From Crocodylus rhombifer (lineage: Eukaryota > Chordata > Crocodylia > Crocodylidae), in assembly GCA_038503035.1 (NCBI GenBank), contig JAVSML010024441.1, positions 186,001 to 250,000 on the forward strand: 64,000 nucleotides of DNA, in the 5' to 3' direction. Every line of letters begins with the position of its first letter. Position 1 is the stretch's first letter. This document shows, piece after piece, positions 12,121 to 23,757 of this stretch. The notes under the pieces were generated by a model. The model was not told where the DNA came from. It made no database searches and saw only the letters and a program-made list of their open reading frames with translations. A program made the translations under genes and the position numbers.

Positions 12121-13744
12121 TTCAGCACTTTTTGAAAATCACCTCAGCCCCATGTTGTTGGGTCCTCAAGATCAACCTCCAAAAAGAGAGATTCCAAAAA
12201 TGACTAGTCACTCTTGAAAATCTGGACCCACGTCAGTGAGCTGGCCATAGTTTTCCTTTTCTTCTCTAAGCAAAACCAACTATTTCATGCCCCAGTGATA
12301 AATAATAGGGCAAGAAAAGACAGAGCGAGGGATTTGAGCCTGTAACTATGGGGTGAAGGTGCCAGGAAACCAAATGAACTCAAAAATAAGTGTTGGCCAA
12401 GCTCCTCCACTTTCCCAATCGAGGCAGACATACTTGTGCTAGGAACCAGCCAACTCTTGTTTGAGGTGGTGTCACAGGTTGCACAGGAAAGGACTGGCAA
12501 TGGCAGTGGTAATTTCTGCCCAGAACTCACAATGCCTGGGTTTCTGCAAGCTCTATAAGGACGATATGGAAGCAAACCAGTCATTCTGACTGGCAGTGCT
12601 CACTTGATGACCGTTGCAGCCCAGAGCCATTCAATCTATGAGAGTGATCATGCGAGCTGCAGAGTCCCCTCAGCTCTCGCTGAATTTCATCAGAGCTGTG
12701 GGGCCTTGGTGTCTCATGCCGAGCATCCAAAATTTTGAAGGTTTTGGCCTAAAGATATAATGTGAGAGGCAGCATAATCAGGTGGTTGTAACCTAGAAAC
12801 AAGAGTCAGAAGGCTGGAGTTTTATTCTGAAGCTCAAGATAACTTACTCTGCAACCTTAAATCCACCTTGAATTATTCCTCCCAAGGCTGGAAGTTTCCA
12901 GTGAATGATATTTTTAGCTCTGTTGCCAGCCATGGACAAGAAAGACTTGTGAAGCTGAGAACGTACACAACTCAGTCCAGCCCAGCTGCCTTCACAGTTC
13001 CATTTTCTCCCCAAGATCATTGGCGTGGAGCAGCAGCATCAACCCAGAGCCTGTCCTGCGTGCGTGGCCAAGTGACACGGCCGTCACTGCACAAGAGGTT
13101 CAAACAGTTGCTTAGCCAAATTCTTTGTTGATGGAAGGCAAACAACAGGAATGTTGTTTCTCCAAGTGGGAGATTTATAAGTGGACTGGCATAGTACAGG
13201 CAAAAAACCCTGCAGTAAAAGAGATGAGCAGAGCTGACCAGGAAGCAAGTCCATTGCACAACAGCTTTCAGAGTTTCAAAAGTAGGGGGGTTTGCATATT
13301 GGAAGGAAAGCAAAACCTGACAAACAGTTATGTGAAACAGATTTGTGTCATAACATTTGCTTTCAGACCAGAAAAGGTCAGGACTTGATTTAGGTCATTC
13401 TGGCACTCTCGGGGAGAGATTGTAGAGCACACCCTGGATCACAGAAACCCTCCCATTTAGAGAGAATATTCAGTCTCATTTATCCTGATTCACTTTAAGG
13501 ATAAGGCTGGAGGCACATTCATAATGCATTTATTTATTAATGACACCAGCTCTAGATGAAACTTCCCCAGTTAGAAACCAGAGCTCAGGTCAGGTTCATC
13601 AAAATGTTTGCTTATGGTGGTGAACCTTGGGTCAGGACTTGCGGGGTGGGGAATAGCAGCACCAAGAGGCTTCCACTTGCTAGGCACTCTGTATACACAA
13701 AAAGACAGAGAAATTCCCTGTATCACTGGGCTCACACCGTGTAG
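12121..13744. other. No gene recognised; possible MIR fragment
   Basis: 12775-12860 ('ggtggttgtaacctagaaac', then 'ctggagttttattctgaagct') could be the 5' part of a MIR. The rest has no recognisable gene. Overlapping short frames at 12868-13388 lie on both strands and show no family motif. Confidence 0.4.
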
Positions 13745-13862
13745 ACAAGATGGACAAAGGATGGGAGGAGAAGGCGACTCACTCAGGGTCATGCAGCAGA
13801 TCAGTGATGAGGAACCTGGGTTTCCTGGCTTCTGGGCCAATGCCTGAGCCACCAGACCACAC
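13745..13862 (-). repeat. MIR SINE fragment
   Basis: The minus-strand MIR order is visible: 'gactcactcagggtcatgca', 'gatcagtgatgaggaacctg' and 'tttcctggcttctgggcca'. These correspond to the MIR phrases for 'cacacagctagtaagtggcagagc...acccaggtct'. Diverged. Confidence 0.5.
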
Positions 13863-14289
13863 TGTTGCTCATTATTTTGTTTCCTCCTTCACATCCTTTA
13901 CAACCTTAACAGGATATTTCCAATGGGCCATTAAACCATTAATGACACCATATATGGAGATTGGACATGGCTCATTTTTGTCTGCCACTCTGAGGCCAAT
14001 AATTATACACTGTCTCGCTGATCCAATGCATAGGAAAAAACTCAACCAACTTGTTAGTCCCACACTGGGACTAGATCTTCCAAGGAAGGCATGAGAAAAA
14101 AGAAGAGGAAACAACTCCAGCTAAGATCTGAATCAAAACCAAACCGTACAGAGTAGTTCAAAAAGGATCCAGAAGACGAGCTAACGGCCACATCTCCTGG
14201 AACCTCAGGTGGCATCTTTGGCACGAAGCTGGGTGCATTGTGATGCCATGCAGGCCCTTTGCCATTCAGATTAGGCAATAATTTGGTCC

Positions 14290-14440
14290 TGTGTCTGGCA
14301 TGCTAGAAGTACAGATCTCAGGACACATATTCTAATCCTTGCTTAGCCATTCACCCATCATGTGACCTACTGCAGATCACTCCATGTCTCGATTTGTTTC
14401 CCACCTCTTCTTTATCCTACCTAATTAGGTTGGGAGTCCC
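14290..14440 (+). repeat. MIR SINE fragment
   Basis: 'ttagccattcacccatcatg', 'tgacctactgcagatcac' and 'tgtctcgatttgtttccc' follow the MIR order: '...ccactta..tgtgaccttgggcaagtcac...ctcagtttcc'. Confidence 0.5.
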
Positions 14441-15262
14441 TTGCTGCAGAAAGCATCTCTGACTGTGTCTACACAGAGCCTAGCATTGTGCAGCCTTGTA
14501 GATGGTTCCTGATACAAGCAATAAGCAAGGCTGAAGGAAACTTTCTCTTCTCTTTCCCCTGCACAGTAGCCCTGGATAATGCTGTTCAATGTTGATGGGA
14601 GTAGGAATGTGTGAGGCAAGGTCTAAGGCCCTTGCCCCGGGCTAACACTCTATTTTGCAGCTCCAGTATTTTTATGGGTGGTGTGGCCTGATGGCAGCTC
14701 ATTAACTTTCCCGCTTGCTTGGTTTATATCCGCTGGCTCTTGCCGGCTTTTTCCGCTCTATAAAATGGAAATGCACAAGCATGCGCCCTCTTCTGTGATG
14801 GGAACAGCAGTAAAGAACATATCCTTGGAGCCCTCCTGCATTCATGCATAAGAGCAGAAGGAAACAGTGCCACCAGAAGGGGACTTCAGTGAGGGGTATG
14901 TGGTAGGGATGGCACATCATGCACAGCCTTGTTAGGGTGTTTCTTCTGAGGGCAGAGATTTCTCCTCCTGCCAAAAGCACCATCTTTCCATCTCTAATTG
15001 CACCGGGCAGTGTCAGGCTCTGCGTAACTGGAGTCTGGCACTTAGTGCAAGGGCCATGCCATGACTCCATTGCAATGGAGTCTGGGTTAAAGTGAGTGGT
15101 CTGGGGCAGCTGGTATGACTTGGCATTGCAGGAGAAGGCCTTTCATTGAAGGAAGGATGTTTCGTTTGGAAAGGGAGGGACTCAGCAACCTTCTGTGTGA
15201 GTTCTCAGCAAGGAGCAGCAATCCTGGGAACTGCTCAGCAGGGAGACAGGCAGCCGTCATTT

Positions 15263-15298
15263 TGCAGGACATTTTACAGGGCTGCAGGACATTTTACA
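15263..15298. repeat. 20-bp tandem duplication
   Basis: 'tgcaggacattttaca' occurs at 15263 and again at 15283, so the period is 20 bp. Confidence 0.85.
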
Positions 15299-15344
15299 TA
15301 GATGAGCTAAACTTCAGAGCCCCTCACTGGAGATGTTAAGGAAT

Positions 15345-15470
15345 ATAATCCCATCTGAAAGACAGGAGAAGGGAAGCATGGAGAGAAAATAAAGGTGCCA
15401 AGGCCTTGTGATGAGTCAGCGGCAGTGTCAGGAATCCAGGACTCCTTGCTGTGCTTTCTGGACCTTAAAA
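15345..15470 (-). repeat. MIR SINE fragment
   Basis: Minus-strand MIR phrases in order: 'aatcccatctgaaagacagg', 'aaggtgccaaggccttgtga' and 'gtcaggaatccaggactcct'. The match is to the central and tRNA-like parts. Diverged. Confidence 0.5.
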
Positions 15471-15501
15471 GCAGCTACTTGTTATACCTGTCAAGTTAAA
15501 G

Positions 15502-16045
15502 CAGCAATGTTCAACCTCCAGTCTGCAAGCCAAATCTGGCCCACAGAGCCATGACATCTGTCCTGCAGAGCTCCCCAACAGGTTGGAAAACTTGGCAGCA
15601 AGGAGTGGTGGAAGCTCCATGTGGCCAGCTGCAGCCCTACCTGGCCCATTGCCTGTGCTGCAGGATCAGGGTTGCCCCCTGTCCCAGATCAGGCTAGGTT
15701 GCTCCCTTGCCCTGCCTAATGCACATCTAGACTGGGGCCACTCTGCTCCCCACAACCCCCCACATGTCTAGATTGGAGCCGAGCTGCTCCCTTTCCCCCC
15801 ACCTCCACCCTGCGCACACCTGGATCAGGACTGCCCTGCCCTTGCTTGTCATCTGTGATGCTTCCAACCCCACCAGCATGTCCAGATTGGGGCCAATGCA
15901 CTCTTCCCCTGCCCCCAGTGGATGGATTGAGGTGAAGCTGCACACCCTCCCTGGAGCTGGATCCATCCCCTCAGCCGAATCTGGCCCATGGAGGGACCTG
16001 GCAGCACCCACCTCACCCACAGGGCAAAAAGGTCGGATACCATAA
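15502..16045. mobile_element. Nonautonomous hAT element, 544 bp, GC-rich core
   Basis: An exact 8-bp direct repeat, 'agttaaag', flanks it (15494-15501 and 16046-16053). Eight bases is the hAT target-duplication length. The ends are diverged inverted repeats: left 'cagcaatgttcaacc' and right 'ggtcggataccataa', both derivable from a 'cagtggtgtccaacc' type terminus. 'atctggcccacagagccatg' and 'aatctggcccatggaggg' are the subterminal matching parts. The core holds about five imperfect 40-60 bp repeats built on 'agattggggcc...ctgctccc...ccccccac'. Open frames of 75-100 codons on both strands are by-products of this core. No transposase is present. Confidence 0.8.
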
Positions 16046-16053
16046 AGTTAAAG

Positions 16054-17223
16054 TATCTGACACCTTTATTGCAGTGACACGTATAAAAACCACTACACTG
16101 GACAGCTAGAGGTCCATTCAGTAACCCTTCATGTCCCAGACCCTTTTTCATTTATCTTGTGATGGAGGTTTTCCCAGATATGCTCCTAAGACAGCAAGGT
16201 CTCCTGGTAGAGACCCAAGCATGCCTTACTCCTGACCGCAGGAACGTGCTAATGGAACTAGAATCGATGGTTATCTCCTTGCCCTTTTCCTCCTTGAACC
16301 TCAAAACTGAAGTGGCACCAAGGGAAAGAGGATACTCGGTACAGAATTTCCCAGAATCCTCTCTTCTCAGTTGTAAGGCCTCTCCGATCTGGAGACAGTG
16401 ACACTGGCACAAGGTTGGCTCTCGAGCCTCTGTCTGCCCAGTCTAGTTTTTCCAGTGCCAGTTCCAAGCCAACCAGAATGAGGCCGGGTGGTGAGTCTAT
16501 TTGCTGCTATCTATGGAAACAGATAACAAAGTGACCACGAGCCCCTGCATGGAAAGTGTGATTCCTTCCAGAGAACAACTCCCCAACCTCAAGAGCAACA
16601 GCAAGTGGGTTTCCAGGTGGAACCTGCTTTTATATGCATCTCATTTAATTGCACAGTGGTGGTCCATGTGAGGCAGAGCATTAGCTCTGAGCAGGACACA
16701 GATGTTCAGTATTTAATGCCAGGAGTCCTATTCAGCCATTTTCTCAGGGTTTTGGTCATAGTAATAATTAAAGCCCTGTGTTTAATAGCTCTACTGAACA
16801 CATGCATTCATCCATATAGTTCATTTTACAGTGAAACACCCTTCTGGGGCAATAACATGCACAGGTGGTAGTTGATTTGCAGGGTAGTGAGGTTTTCTAG
16901 TATATGTTGCAACTGTAAATGTTTCTGGCTCACTTAGGAAAGATCAGCTCATCAGTACTCATCTGCAAAGCGAGAAGCCAGCACAGCTTTGAGAGGACCT
17001 TAGTTTTGGCCTGTTACCCAAGTGTTTACTAGAGCACTAAAGAGAATGTTTCTGTTGTGACCCAAGTCCTTGAAGCACATTCACAGGGTGTCATAATGAC
17101 CTTCTCAGTCCTGACCTCTGTGGTCTTTGATAAACTGGTGGCACTTTTTGTAAGAACGGGTCAAAAGAGTTTTGATGAAACAGTCTTCCACTGGAAAAAT
17201 GCAGCTTTATTGACATTAAAACA
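16054..17223. other. No gene recognised
   Basis: Noncoding. 16159-16467 is open on both strands but has no motif. Confidence 0.45.
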
Positions 17224-17400
17224 TTTCATAGATTTCATAGATTTCTAGGGTCGGAAGGAACCTATTAGATCATCGAGTCCAACCCCCTGCTCTGGGCAGG
17301 AAAGAGCGCTGGGGTCAAGTAACCCCAGCCAGGTGCTTGTCTAATCTCCTTGTGAACGCCTCCAAGGTAGGGGAAAACACCACCTTCCTTGGAAACGGGC
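17224..17400 (-). mobile_element. CR1 LINE 3' end, crocodilian type
   Basis: The 3' terminal repeat 'tttcatagatttcatagatt' is followed by 'gggtcggaaggaacc', 'gatcatcgagtccaacccc', 'gggcaggaaagagcgctggg' and 'cagccaggtgcttgtc'. This is the reverse complement of the CR1 3' UTR and end of ORF2. It is short (about 180 bp), truncated near the 'ccttggaaacgggc' phrase. The sequence style supports a crocodilian source. Confidence 0.95.
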
Positions 17401-17637
17401 TGAGTGTGATAGTGTCAAAGCCTGTCAGCTTGTAACAGCCAAACATACTGTTTCTGCGATAGCATTTCAATTAACTTTGTTTAGACTTTTATATTAAGAT
17501 ATCACTGTCAATAGTACATTTTGTTCCCGTGTACAAGGCAGTATGAAAGCCAAAATGAAAGTAGTCAGCATTATAAAAAGGAAATATTTGTACCTTATCA
17601 ACATGAAACAAAGTGTTTCAATGGCTCTATTTTGCTT

Positions 17638-17667
17638 CTTCTTTTCTTTTCTTTTTTTTTCCCCTTT
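17638..17667. repeat. Pyrimidine-rich tract
   Basis: 'cttcttcttttcttttctt' followed by T8 and C4. Confidence 0.85.
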
Positions 17668-17720
17668 TTTGGAATCTTTGTTCCATAGAAATTTTTGAAT
17701 TTCAGCTCTCTGTTCCTACT

Positions 17721-18068
17721 GGAATCACAGGATCATAGGCTGCATCTACACTTACTGCGCAGTCGCTCTTGCTACTGTGCGGTAGCGTCGCCCGGCACTA
17801 ACAGTGATGCAACATTACTGCAGAGTAGTAATGAGCTACTGCACAGTAACTATCAATAGGGATTGGCAACCATGCTGGCACACTACTGTACAGTAACGCG
17901 GGTTACTGCTCAGTCATTTAGTACTTGGTTATGCAAGGACTAAATGATTGCTCAGTAACAACTGCGCAGTCAGAGTCTCTTGTAAATTCGGCTATAGAAG
18001 AGGAGGACTGGAAGGGACCTCAAGAGGTCATCTAGTAGCCTCTGCTCATGGCAAAATTGTCCCTGTGA
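17721..18068 (-). mobile_element. CR1 LINE 3' end, split by a MITE
   Basis: The left piece, 17721-17737 ('ggaatcacaggatcata'), is the CR1 terminal repeat. The right piece, from 17994, continues 'gaagaggaggactggaag', 'ggacctcaagaggtcatcta'. Removing the intervening 17738-17993 plus one copy of 'ata' restores a normal CR1 3' end. This copy belongs to a different CR1 subfamily from the one at 17224-17400, judging by its 'gaggactggaagggacct' phrase. Confidence 0.85.
17738..17993. mobile_element. TIR MITE ('ggccacgtctacac' family) inserted in CR1
   Basis: Left end 'ggctgcatctacac', then 'ttactgcgcag'. Right end, reverse-complemented, 'agccgaatttacaag', then 'ctgactgcgcag'. The interior repeats 'actgcacagta' and 'tagtaatgagctactgc'. 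The flanks are 'ata' (17735-17737) and 'ata' (17994-17996), a 3-bp duplication confirmed because the CR1 host site rejoins cleanly. A 3-bp duplication fits PIF/Harbinger-type elements. The superfamily assignment is an inference, since no transposase is present. Relatives lie at 23758-24102 and 28925-29121. Confidence 0.85.
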
Positions 18069-18925
18069 ATAAAAGAAATGGGAATATTCCAGGGAATAGA
18101 CTTTCTGGTTTCATATCACCTTTGGTAGGCCTGCCAATCCAGTTTTGGCAGGCCTGCAAATCCAATTGCCAAGGGAATTCTTGTTGAGAACGATGTACTC
18201 TGATGGCGAGAGCACTGGATAGGGAACTGAAAGATTTGCACTCTGTTCTGGCTGACTTACTAAAACACAGAACACAGTGAATGCCACTAGGGAGCTCAGA
18301 AATTATTTAAAGGGATACCCTTCCCTACCCCAATTTCTATGCACTGCTCTCAGGAACAAATAGCCTGTCCATGAAGAAGCAAGACTCATTACAGCTGCTT
18401 GTTTCTACCTAGTGATGAATCCCAGATGACTTCAGTCCAAGGAGCACAGTCTCTCCTGTTGAATTATAAAGTGGAGCTATTGCATGCTAAAGTGGGGGTC
18501 CGTGGCTTCTTTTCCCCTCACCCCTCTCTTTAAAGGCCACGTCTATTAATAAATCATCCTCTAGTCTGAGCCACATCTCACTGTTTTAAATTCAGCCAGA
18601 TTTTTCTTGCTGATAAGATGGACTTTGAATTCTTCCCAAGTGCACAGGTTAGGGCCAACAATATCAGAGAGACTATTAATCATGATATATCACACACCAG
18701 TGGGAACAGCACACAGCACTTACCACAAGCAGCGTGTTTCCCTTGTATCAGCATTTATGGGCTGATTGTTCGTATCTGACATGGCTAATAAGAGGGGAGA
18801 TCCAGGCCTCGAACCAGATGTAAATTATTGGAGCCAGCTCAGCAATGTCCCAGGATGAGGCTTAGTCACACGCAGGGCCGTACAGAAATTGGTGTTGATG
18901 GTAGTAAACTATCCTAAGGTGAACC

Positions 18926-18997
18926 CATTTCTAGCACCAAAAGCACCTAGATTATGTAAGGATCTCATTTCTAGCACCTCTGGTTTTGTAAGGATCT
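18926..18997. repeat. Imperfect 40/32-bp tandem duplication
   Basis: 'catttctagcacc...tgtaaggatct' is repeated back to back (18926-18965 and 18966-18997). The second copy lacks 8 bp. Confidence 0.85.
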
Positions 18998-20934
18998 CAT
19001 TCTGACATCACAGTGGCTTTATCCTGTCCTTATGTCTTCAGTCCCTGTAGAGTTACTTCTGATTTACACCAGAGAGAGATCTAAATATGACCATCACCCG
19101 GAGGGTGTCTGGGGTAGGATGAAGTATGTGGAGAAGGTACTTTTTCTACATCCTTCTGCTGCTTTTCTCTTACTCCCTCTTGCCCCACTCTTCTCCCAAA
19201 ACACCCACTCACAACCCCTCTAGCATATAAACTGTATTCACTTTACAGTCTCATTCAGAGGATGTTACTCACATTTTCTGACAAGCTTCCTTCCCAAGAA
19301 CAACTTAACATATCTGTTGATGTCACTATTGAATTTGGCCTGGACACTTCCCTGAGATTTGCACCTGCTCACAACAGTAACAAGCATGGCCCTTATTAAA
19401 ACAGAATAGAAAAACCTTCATGCCACCCAGCTAGACACCAGCAAGTTTTGTGCAGTTCTGATTTTCATTCCAAGCAAAGCTGATTGACTGTTCATGGCAG
19501 ATAATTTATCTGATGAATTTGAACTCTCCTGCTCACACATTATCAACAAACAATTTCCAGTTTTCTCAAATAGATGTATTAGGAATTACAATCTGGGCAT
19601 GTCCTGTTGCATTCTTGGTCCATAGTCTGCATGGAAGCAATTCACTGAGAGGAGTTTTATCCATGAAATGTGAGCTGTATAATTAGGACTGCTATATGGG
19701 TTTGTTTCTGTTCCCTGACTGGATGAGTGTCATTCTTAGACTCAGGTTTCCACAGTGAATACTGATCATTACTAATTCAAAATTCACAAACACTGGCTTC
19801 AAATCCCCCTGTCATGCAGTTAGAGACTTCAGGCAACGGGAAGGGGGGTGTGAACGAAGCTGAAGCAAATTCCCACGTCTGGTTCCTGGGAACTGGAACT
19901 CAATCTGGTTTGGAGAACCAGAAGCATTGCAGAGGGAGCCTTAAAGGTTTGTCCCAGACCTCTCAAGCCCTTCAAAACTGTGCTAGGAATCTCATAAGAC
20001 TGGGCTCTCCTCTGTGTACTCCTCACCAGCAGTCACACCACTGTGCCCATTCACCCCTGCCCAGCTCCAGACATGAAGCAGGGAGGATGATGCCATGAAG
20101 CACCCCAGCCCTGTCCCAGGTTGGCACATGCAGAGAGGAAGCCCGCAGTTATTCCCTCTGTGCTATGACTAAGCTCTCAACAGCTGTCATGTAGATACCT
20201 CCTTAATGCTTCCTACCCCCTGTGCAAGGCAGACAATTCAAGACAAACTGCTTTCAGGGAATTTGGATGTTTCAAGTTCTCATCCCAGAAGCAACCTGGA
20301 GAACTAGTCTCAGGCCCAGGAAAGGTTCCCTTTAGGCAAAATTCACAACGAGAGTGCAGGTTTACCCATATCCATCTTTATCCAAACTGCTTTGGCCTGT
20401 TTCAGTACAGCTTTGGGTAGTGAGTACAGCAGAGACCAGAGTCCTGTTCTCTTACTTTGCGTGCTTCACTTGGCCTCCTTTCTCCTCTCTGTTTAACGGT
20501 GTTAAATCTCTTTCTCTGCTTCACCGGGTCTCATACTGGGTTCTGTGAACTCACAGAGTGAAACTGTTATAGTTATGTGATCCTTCTAAACAAAGACTGA
20601 TTTGTAGCTATGTAATATTGCCCTAGGGATGGCAATGGCACTGTGGTACAGCATGCTGGCAGTCATGACATTCAAAATGCACCTTACTGAAACCAATGCG
20701 ATACATTATTGGCTGCTTCTGGGCTGAAGGACCCTTGATATTAGAGGTATTTACAGAATTACTTTGAGAAAAGTCCTATTACTTCCCAAATCTCCCCTCT
20801 CTCCCATTTCCTGCCGAAGGAACGAGTTGGGGAGCAAAGAAGGCAGATCTCAAGTTGGAAAAAATAATAATTTGCATCTTTCACCAAACTCTCTTAACTC
20901 ATTTCATGATATGAGACTTCATTACTGAAGCTCA
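18998..20934. other. No gene recognised
   Basis: Mostly unique-looking noncoding sequence with short frames on both strands (19814-20098, for example) and no recognisable motifs. Confidence 0.45.
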
Positions 20935-21060
20935 CAGTGCAAGATGGTTATGATCCCTGTTTTGCAGGGTGGGGAAATTGAACGGGAAGGTTTTACTGCA
21001 AGTCAGAAGCAGGGCCAGAGGAAGAGCCCAGGAGTCCTGACCCAGAGTTTCTCATCACTA
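20935..21060 (-). repeat. MIR SINE fragment
   Basis: 'atccctgttttgcagggtgg', 'gcaagtcagaagcaggg' and 'cccaggagtcctgaccca' are in minus-strand MIR order (core, then '...gcagagc...acccaggtct'). Confidence 0.5.
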
Positions 21061-22411
21061 GCTCCTTCTCTTCTCCTTAGCAGTGCTCCAGCTATCTCGT
21101 GTGCTTCATATAACCAAAATGATACTCACAGTTCCATGGTTATGAAAATAAGATAGTATAAGCAAGAAGTGGTGTCCTGAGTTCATTCGAGTGTTTAAAT
21201 GAAATTTTTAAAAAATAAGGTCCCCACAGATTGTTTAGAAAAGAGAAACAGACTCAAATTAAAACCCTGGATCTGAACACAGGGAGTTTGGAACCTGAGC
21301 CCAGATCCTCACTGCTTTCTTCTCTCTGACTATGCCAACATTTATGATTTGCACACAAATAGTCACAGGAGTGCTCACCCCCTTGGAAACCTCACTGCAC
21401 CGATGTAAAACTCAGTACTGGGTACCCTTGATCAAAACCAGAGCGTGATCTGCTTTACACTGGTACAGAGCCGTTTTACCAGTGCAAAATTAACTGTGGA
21501 CAAATGTGTGCTGAAGGACACTTGAGCTACTGGTGGCCAGCTGGAAGAGCATGTTTATAGTGGCACTTCAGAAGTCATCTTTACACAAATGGCCAGGATG
21601 GCCTGTCACCCTTCAGCCTCTTGACTGAAGCAGGGGGATGATAGATGTGACCTGATGTTGCAACTGCTGACTCTGTTTCTTGCTTTTTGGTGCAGAGTCT
21701 CCCAGATCCCTTCATCCAGAGCTGCCTTTGCACTCTCTGTGTTTTCACATAAGCCTGAATTCTTCTCTGAGCTTGGCTAAAAAGAGAGAAGGACAATAAG
21801 GGGGGAAAAACACAACCCCCCCTCCCCAAGCTCTCATGAAGAAGCCCTTAAGTTTTGAAAGCCTCTTGGTGCCTCTGTGCTGGACAGAGAAGGAGCATCC
21901 TTTATCTCTTTTGGCATCATAGGCATTCCCGCTCCTTTCCAAGGGGTATGGGCAAGCAATGAGGCTTGTTCACAACATACTCTCGCACTGTGGGAGCTCC
22001 TTGCTAGGTGCCTTCCTACTCGGGAAGCAGCTTGATCTGTCCCACACGTCAGCCAGTTTGTCATGTTGGAAAATCCTGATTCTTTTCCAGCCGAGACTTG
22101 GATGCTGGCCAGGGTCCTTCAGCATCTCTGCAGGAAAGTGATATGTGGAGACATTGCTGGGGCTGTGCACTGCTTTGCTGTCTTTTGTGTGAACTTGAGT
22201 CACTTCTCTTCCTTTTTTGCTCTCTTCTCCCCTTGGAGATTTTTTTTTGTCCCCAGAAAAAGGCAGTGTTTTGTTTCTTTTGTTTGCTGGAAATAATTAA
22301 GGAACACGTTAAAAGAAGATATTACTAATAATAGAACTTCCTACCCACTCCCCAAAAATAACAAGAGACAACAGGAGAAGCTTCAACTCAGGCATGACTC
22401 ACATAAAGGGA
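21061..22411. other. No gene recognised; trace of an old 'ttacactggt' repeat
   Basis: 21400-21500 ('ctgcaccgatgtaaaactc' and 'tttacactggtacagag') resembles an old sauropsid repeat built around 'tttacactggtgtaaat'. Nothing else is recognisable. Confidence 0.35.
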
Positions 22412-22500
22412 GAGAGTTGAGGATACAGGACCTGTGGGCTTTACTCCCAGCCTTGCCACTGCCTGCGATGTGAGCTTGGGTAGTCACATTATCATTTCTA
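22412..22500 (+). repeat. MIR SINE fragment
   Basis: 'aggacctgtgggctttactc', 'ccagccttgccactgcctg' and 'tgagcttgggtagtcacatt' follow the plus-strand MIR order. Confidence 0.5.
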
Positions 22501-23117
22501 TTGCCACAAAGCCTGGAGGTCCTGATACAGGCAGGCCTGGTCCTGTAAGGAGGTGAAGCTGAGCCTCGCCTGTGCCCAGTTAACTGCTTCCACAGGTGAT
22601 GGGTGTTGAGGCATTTCCGGGGGAGGGAGCCTGCTTACCTCAGCGAAGAAGAGGGGATGTGTTTTGTGTGTTGGTTCAGTCTCTGCTGCGGGTGCGAGGA
22701 AAGAGAGATAGACAGCCGGGGCAGGCATTCAGGAGATGAGCACTTGTGGGGTCCCTGGACCACAACTGAAAGTGGAGTCAGCGGAGCCCTTAGGTTTCTT
22801 GTGGGGAGAGTATAGGAAAACTTTAACCAGATGGAGAGCCTGGAACTGGGCTGGAAGATGTGCTTCTTCCTTTGGACTTTTGTTTGTTAATTGGGAGGTC
22901 ATCTCCATGACCCAACCGTGCTGGAAGCTGGAAGACCCCCAGTGAATCAGCCACAGGGACAACACCGAGGCGGGAATGGGACCAGCAATGAAGGACGGTA
23001 AGTGCCTCAATCTCAGGCTCCATGTGGGATGGAGGTTCATTGTGCTAATCACTGAACATGTGCACGAGAGGCAGTCCATGCCCTGGGGAGCTTTTCCTGA
23101 TGTACACATACAGTAGA

Positions 23118-23265
23118 AGCACTGTGGAAGTAATTATCCCCACTTCACAGCTGGGGACCAGAGGGGCATAGAGAGAGGGTGACATCCTTGAGGTTGTACT
23201 TTGACCATGCCGCAGAACCAGGAGTAGAAACCCAGATCCCCCATAACCTTGTGTCTAGCCTCCAC
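23118..23265 (-). repeat. MIR SINE
   Basis: This is one of the better MIR copies: 'attatccccacttcacagct', 'ggggaccagaggggcataga', 'gtgacatccttgaggttgta' and 'gaaacccagatcccccat', all in minus-strand consensus order. Confidence 0.7.
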
Positions 23266-23364
23266 ACAGCCAGCCATCCCACTTCACTCTTCTGTGCCTC
23301 AGTCAGTTCCCCCACCTGTTTTTTAAGGGTAAAAAAGAATATAATGAAACTTCTACAGAAGACC

Positions 23365-23528
23365 CAGGGCTGAATTAATGCATAGGGAAACTAGGCACAT
23401 GCCTAGGGCCCTAAGTGAAGAAGGGGCCCAGCTGTGCTTATTTTACATATTATAATTACTGAGTGAACAAAAGTAGGGGACCACAAGTTTGTTTGCCTGG
23501 GGCCCACTAAACAGTTAATCCAGGCCTG
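23365..23528. mobile_element. Short hAT-like TIR element, 'cagggccggattaa' type
   Basis: Left end 'cagggctgaattaa' and right end 'ttaatccaggcctg' are inverted repeats. The interior 'aggcacatgcctagggccc' and 'tgcctggggccca' is characteristic of a widespread vertebrate nonautonomous element with these ends. I see no clean target duplication. Confidence 0.6.
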
Positions 23529-23757
23529 GGGAGCCCTCCATAAGCAAAACACTGTCTAATCACCTCTTCCCTAAATGCATTGTATACACTTTTTCTTGTG
23601 TTTCATTTTCATTAGGCCCCAAAGGTTTTTTTGGTCCCCAAATAGTTGCCTGAACAACTGATTGGTGCACTTGCTTGTTTCCGAGTGTTGCTGCAATAAA
23701 ATAGCTTGCTGGGGTAGCTATACATAGTTAATCCTCAGATAATGAAACAGATACACA

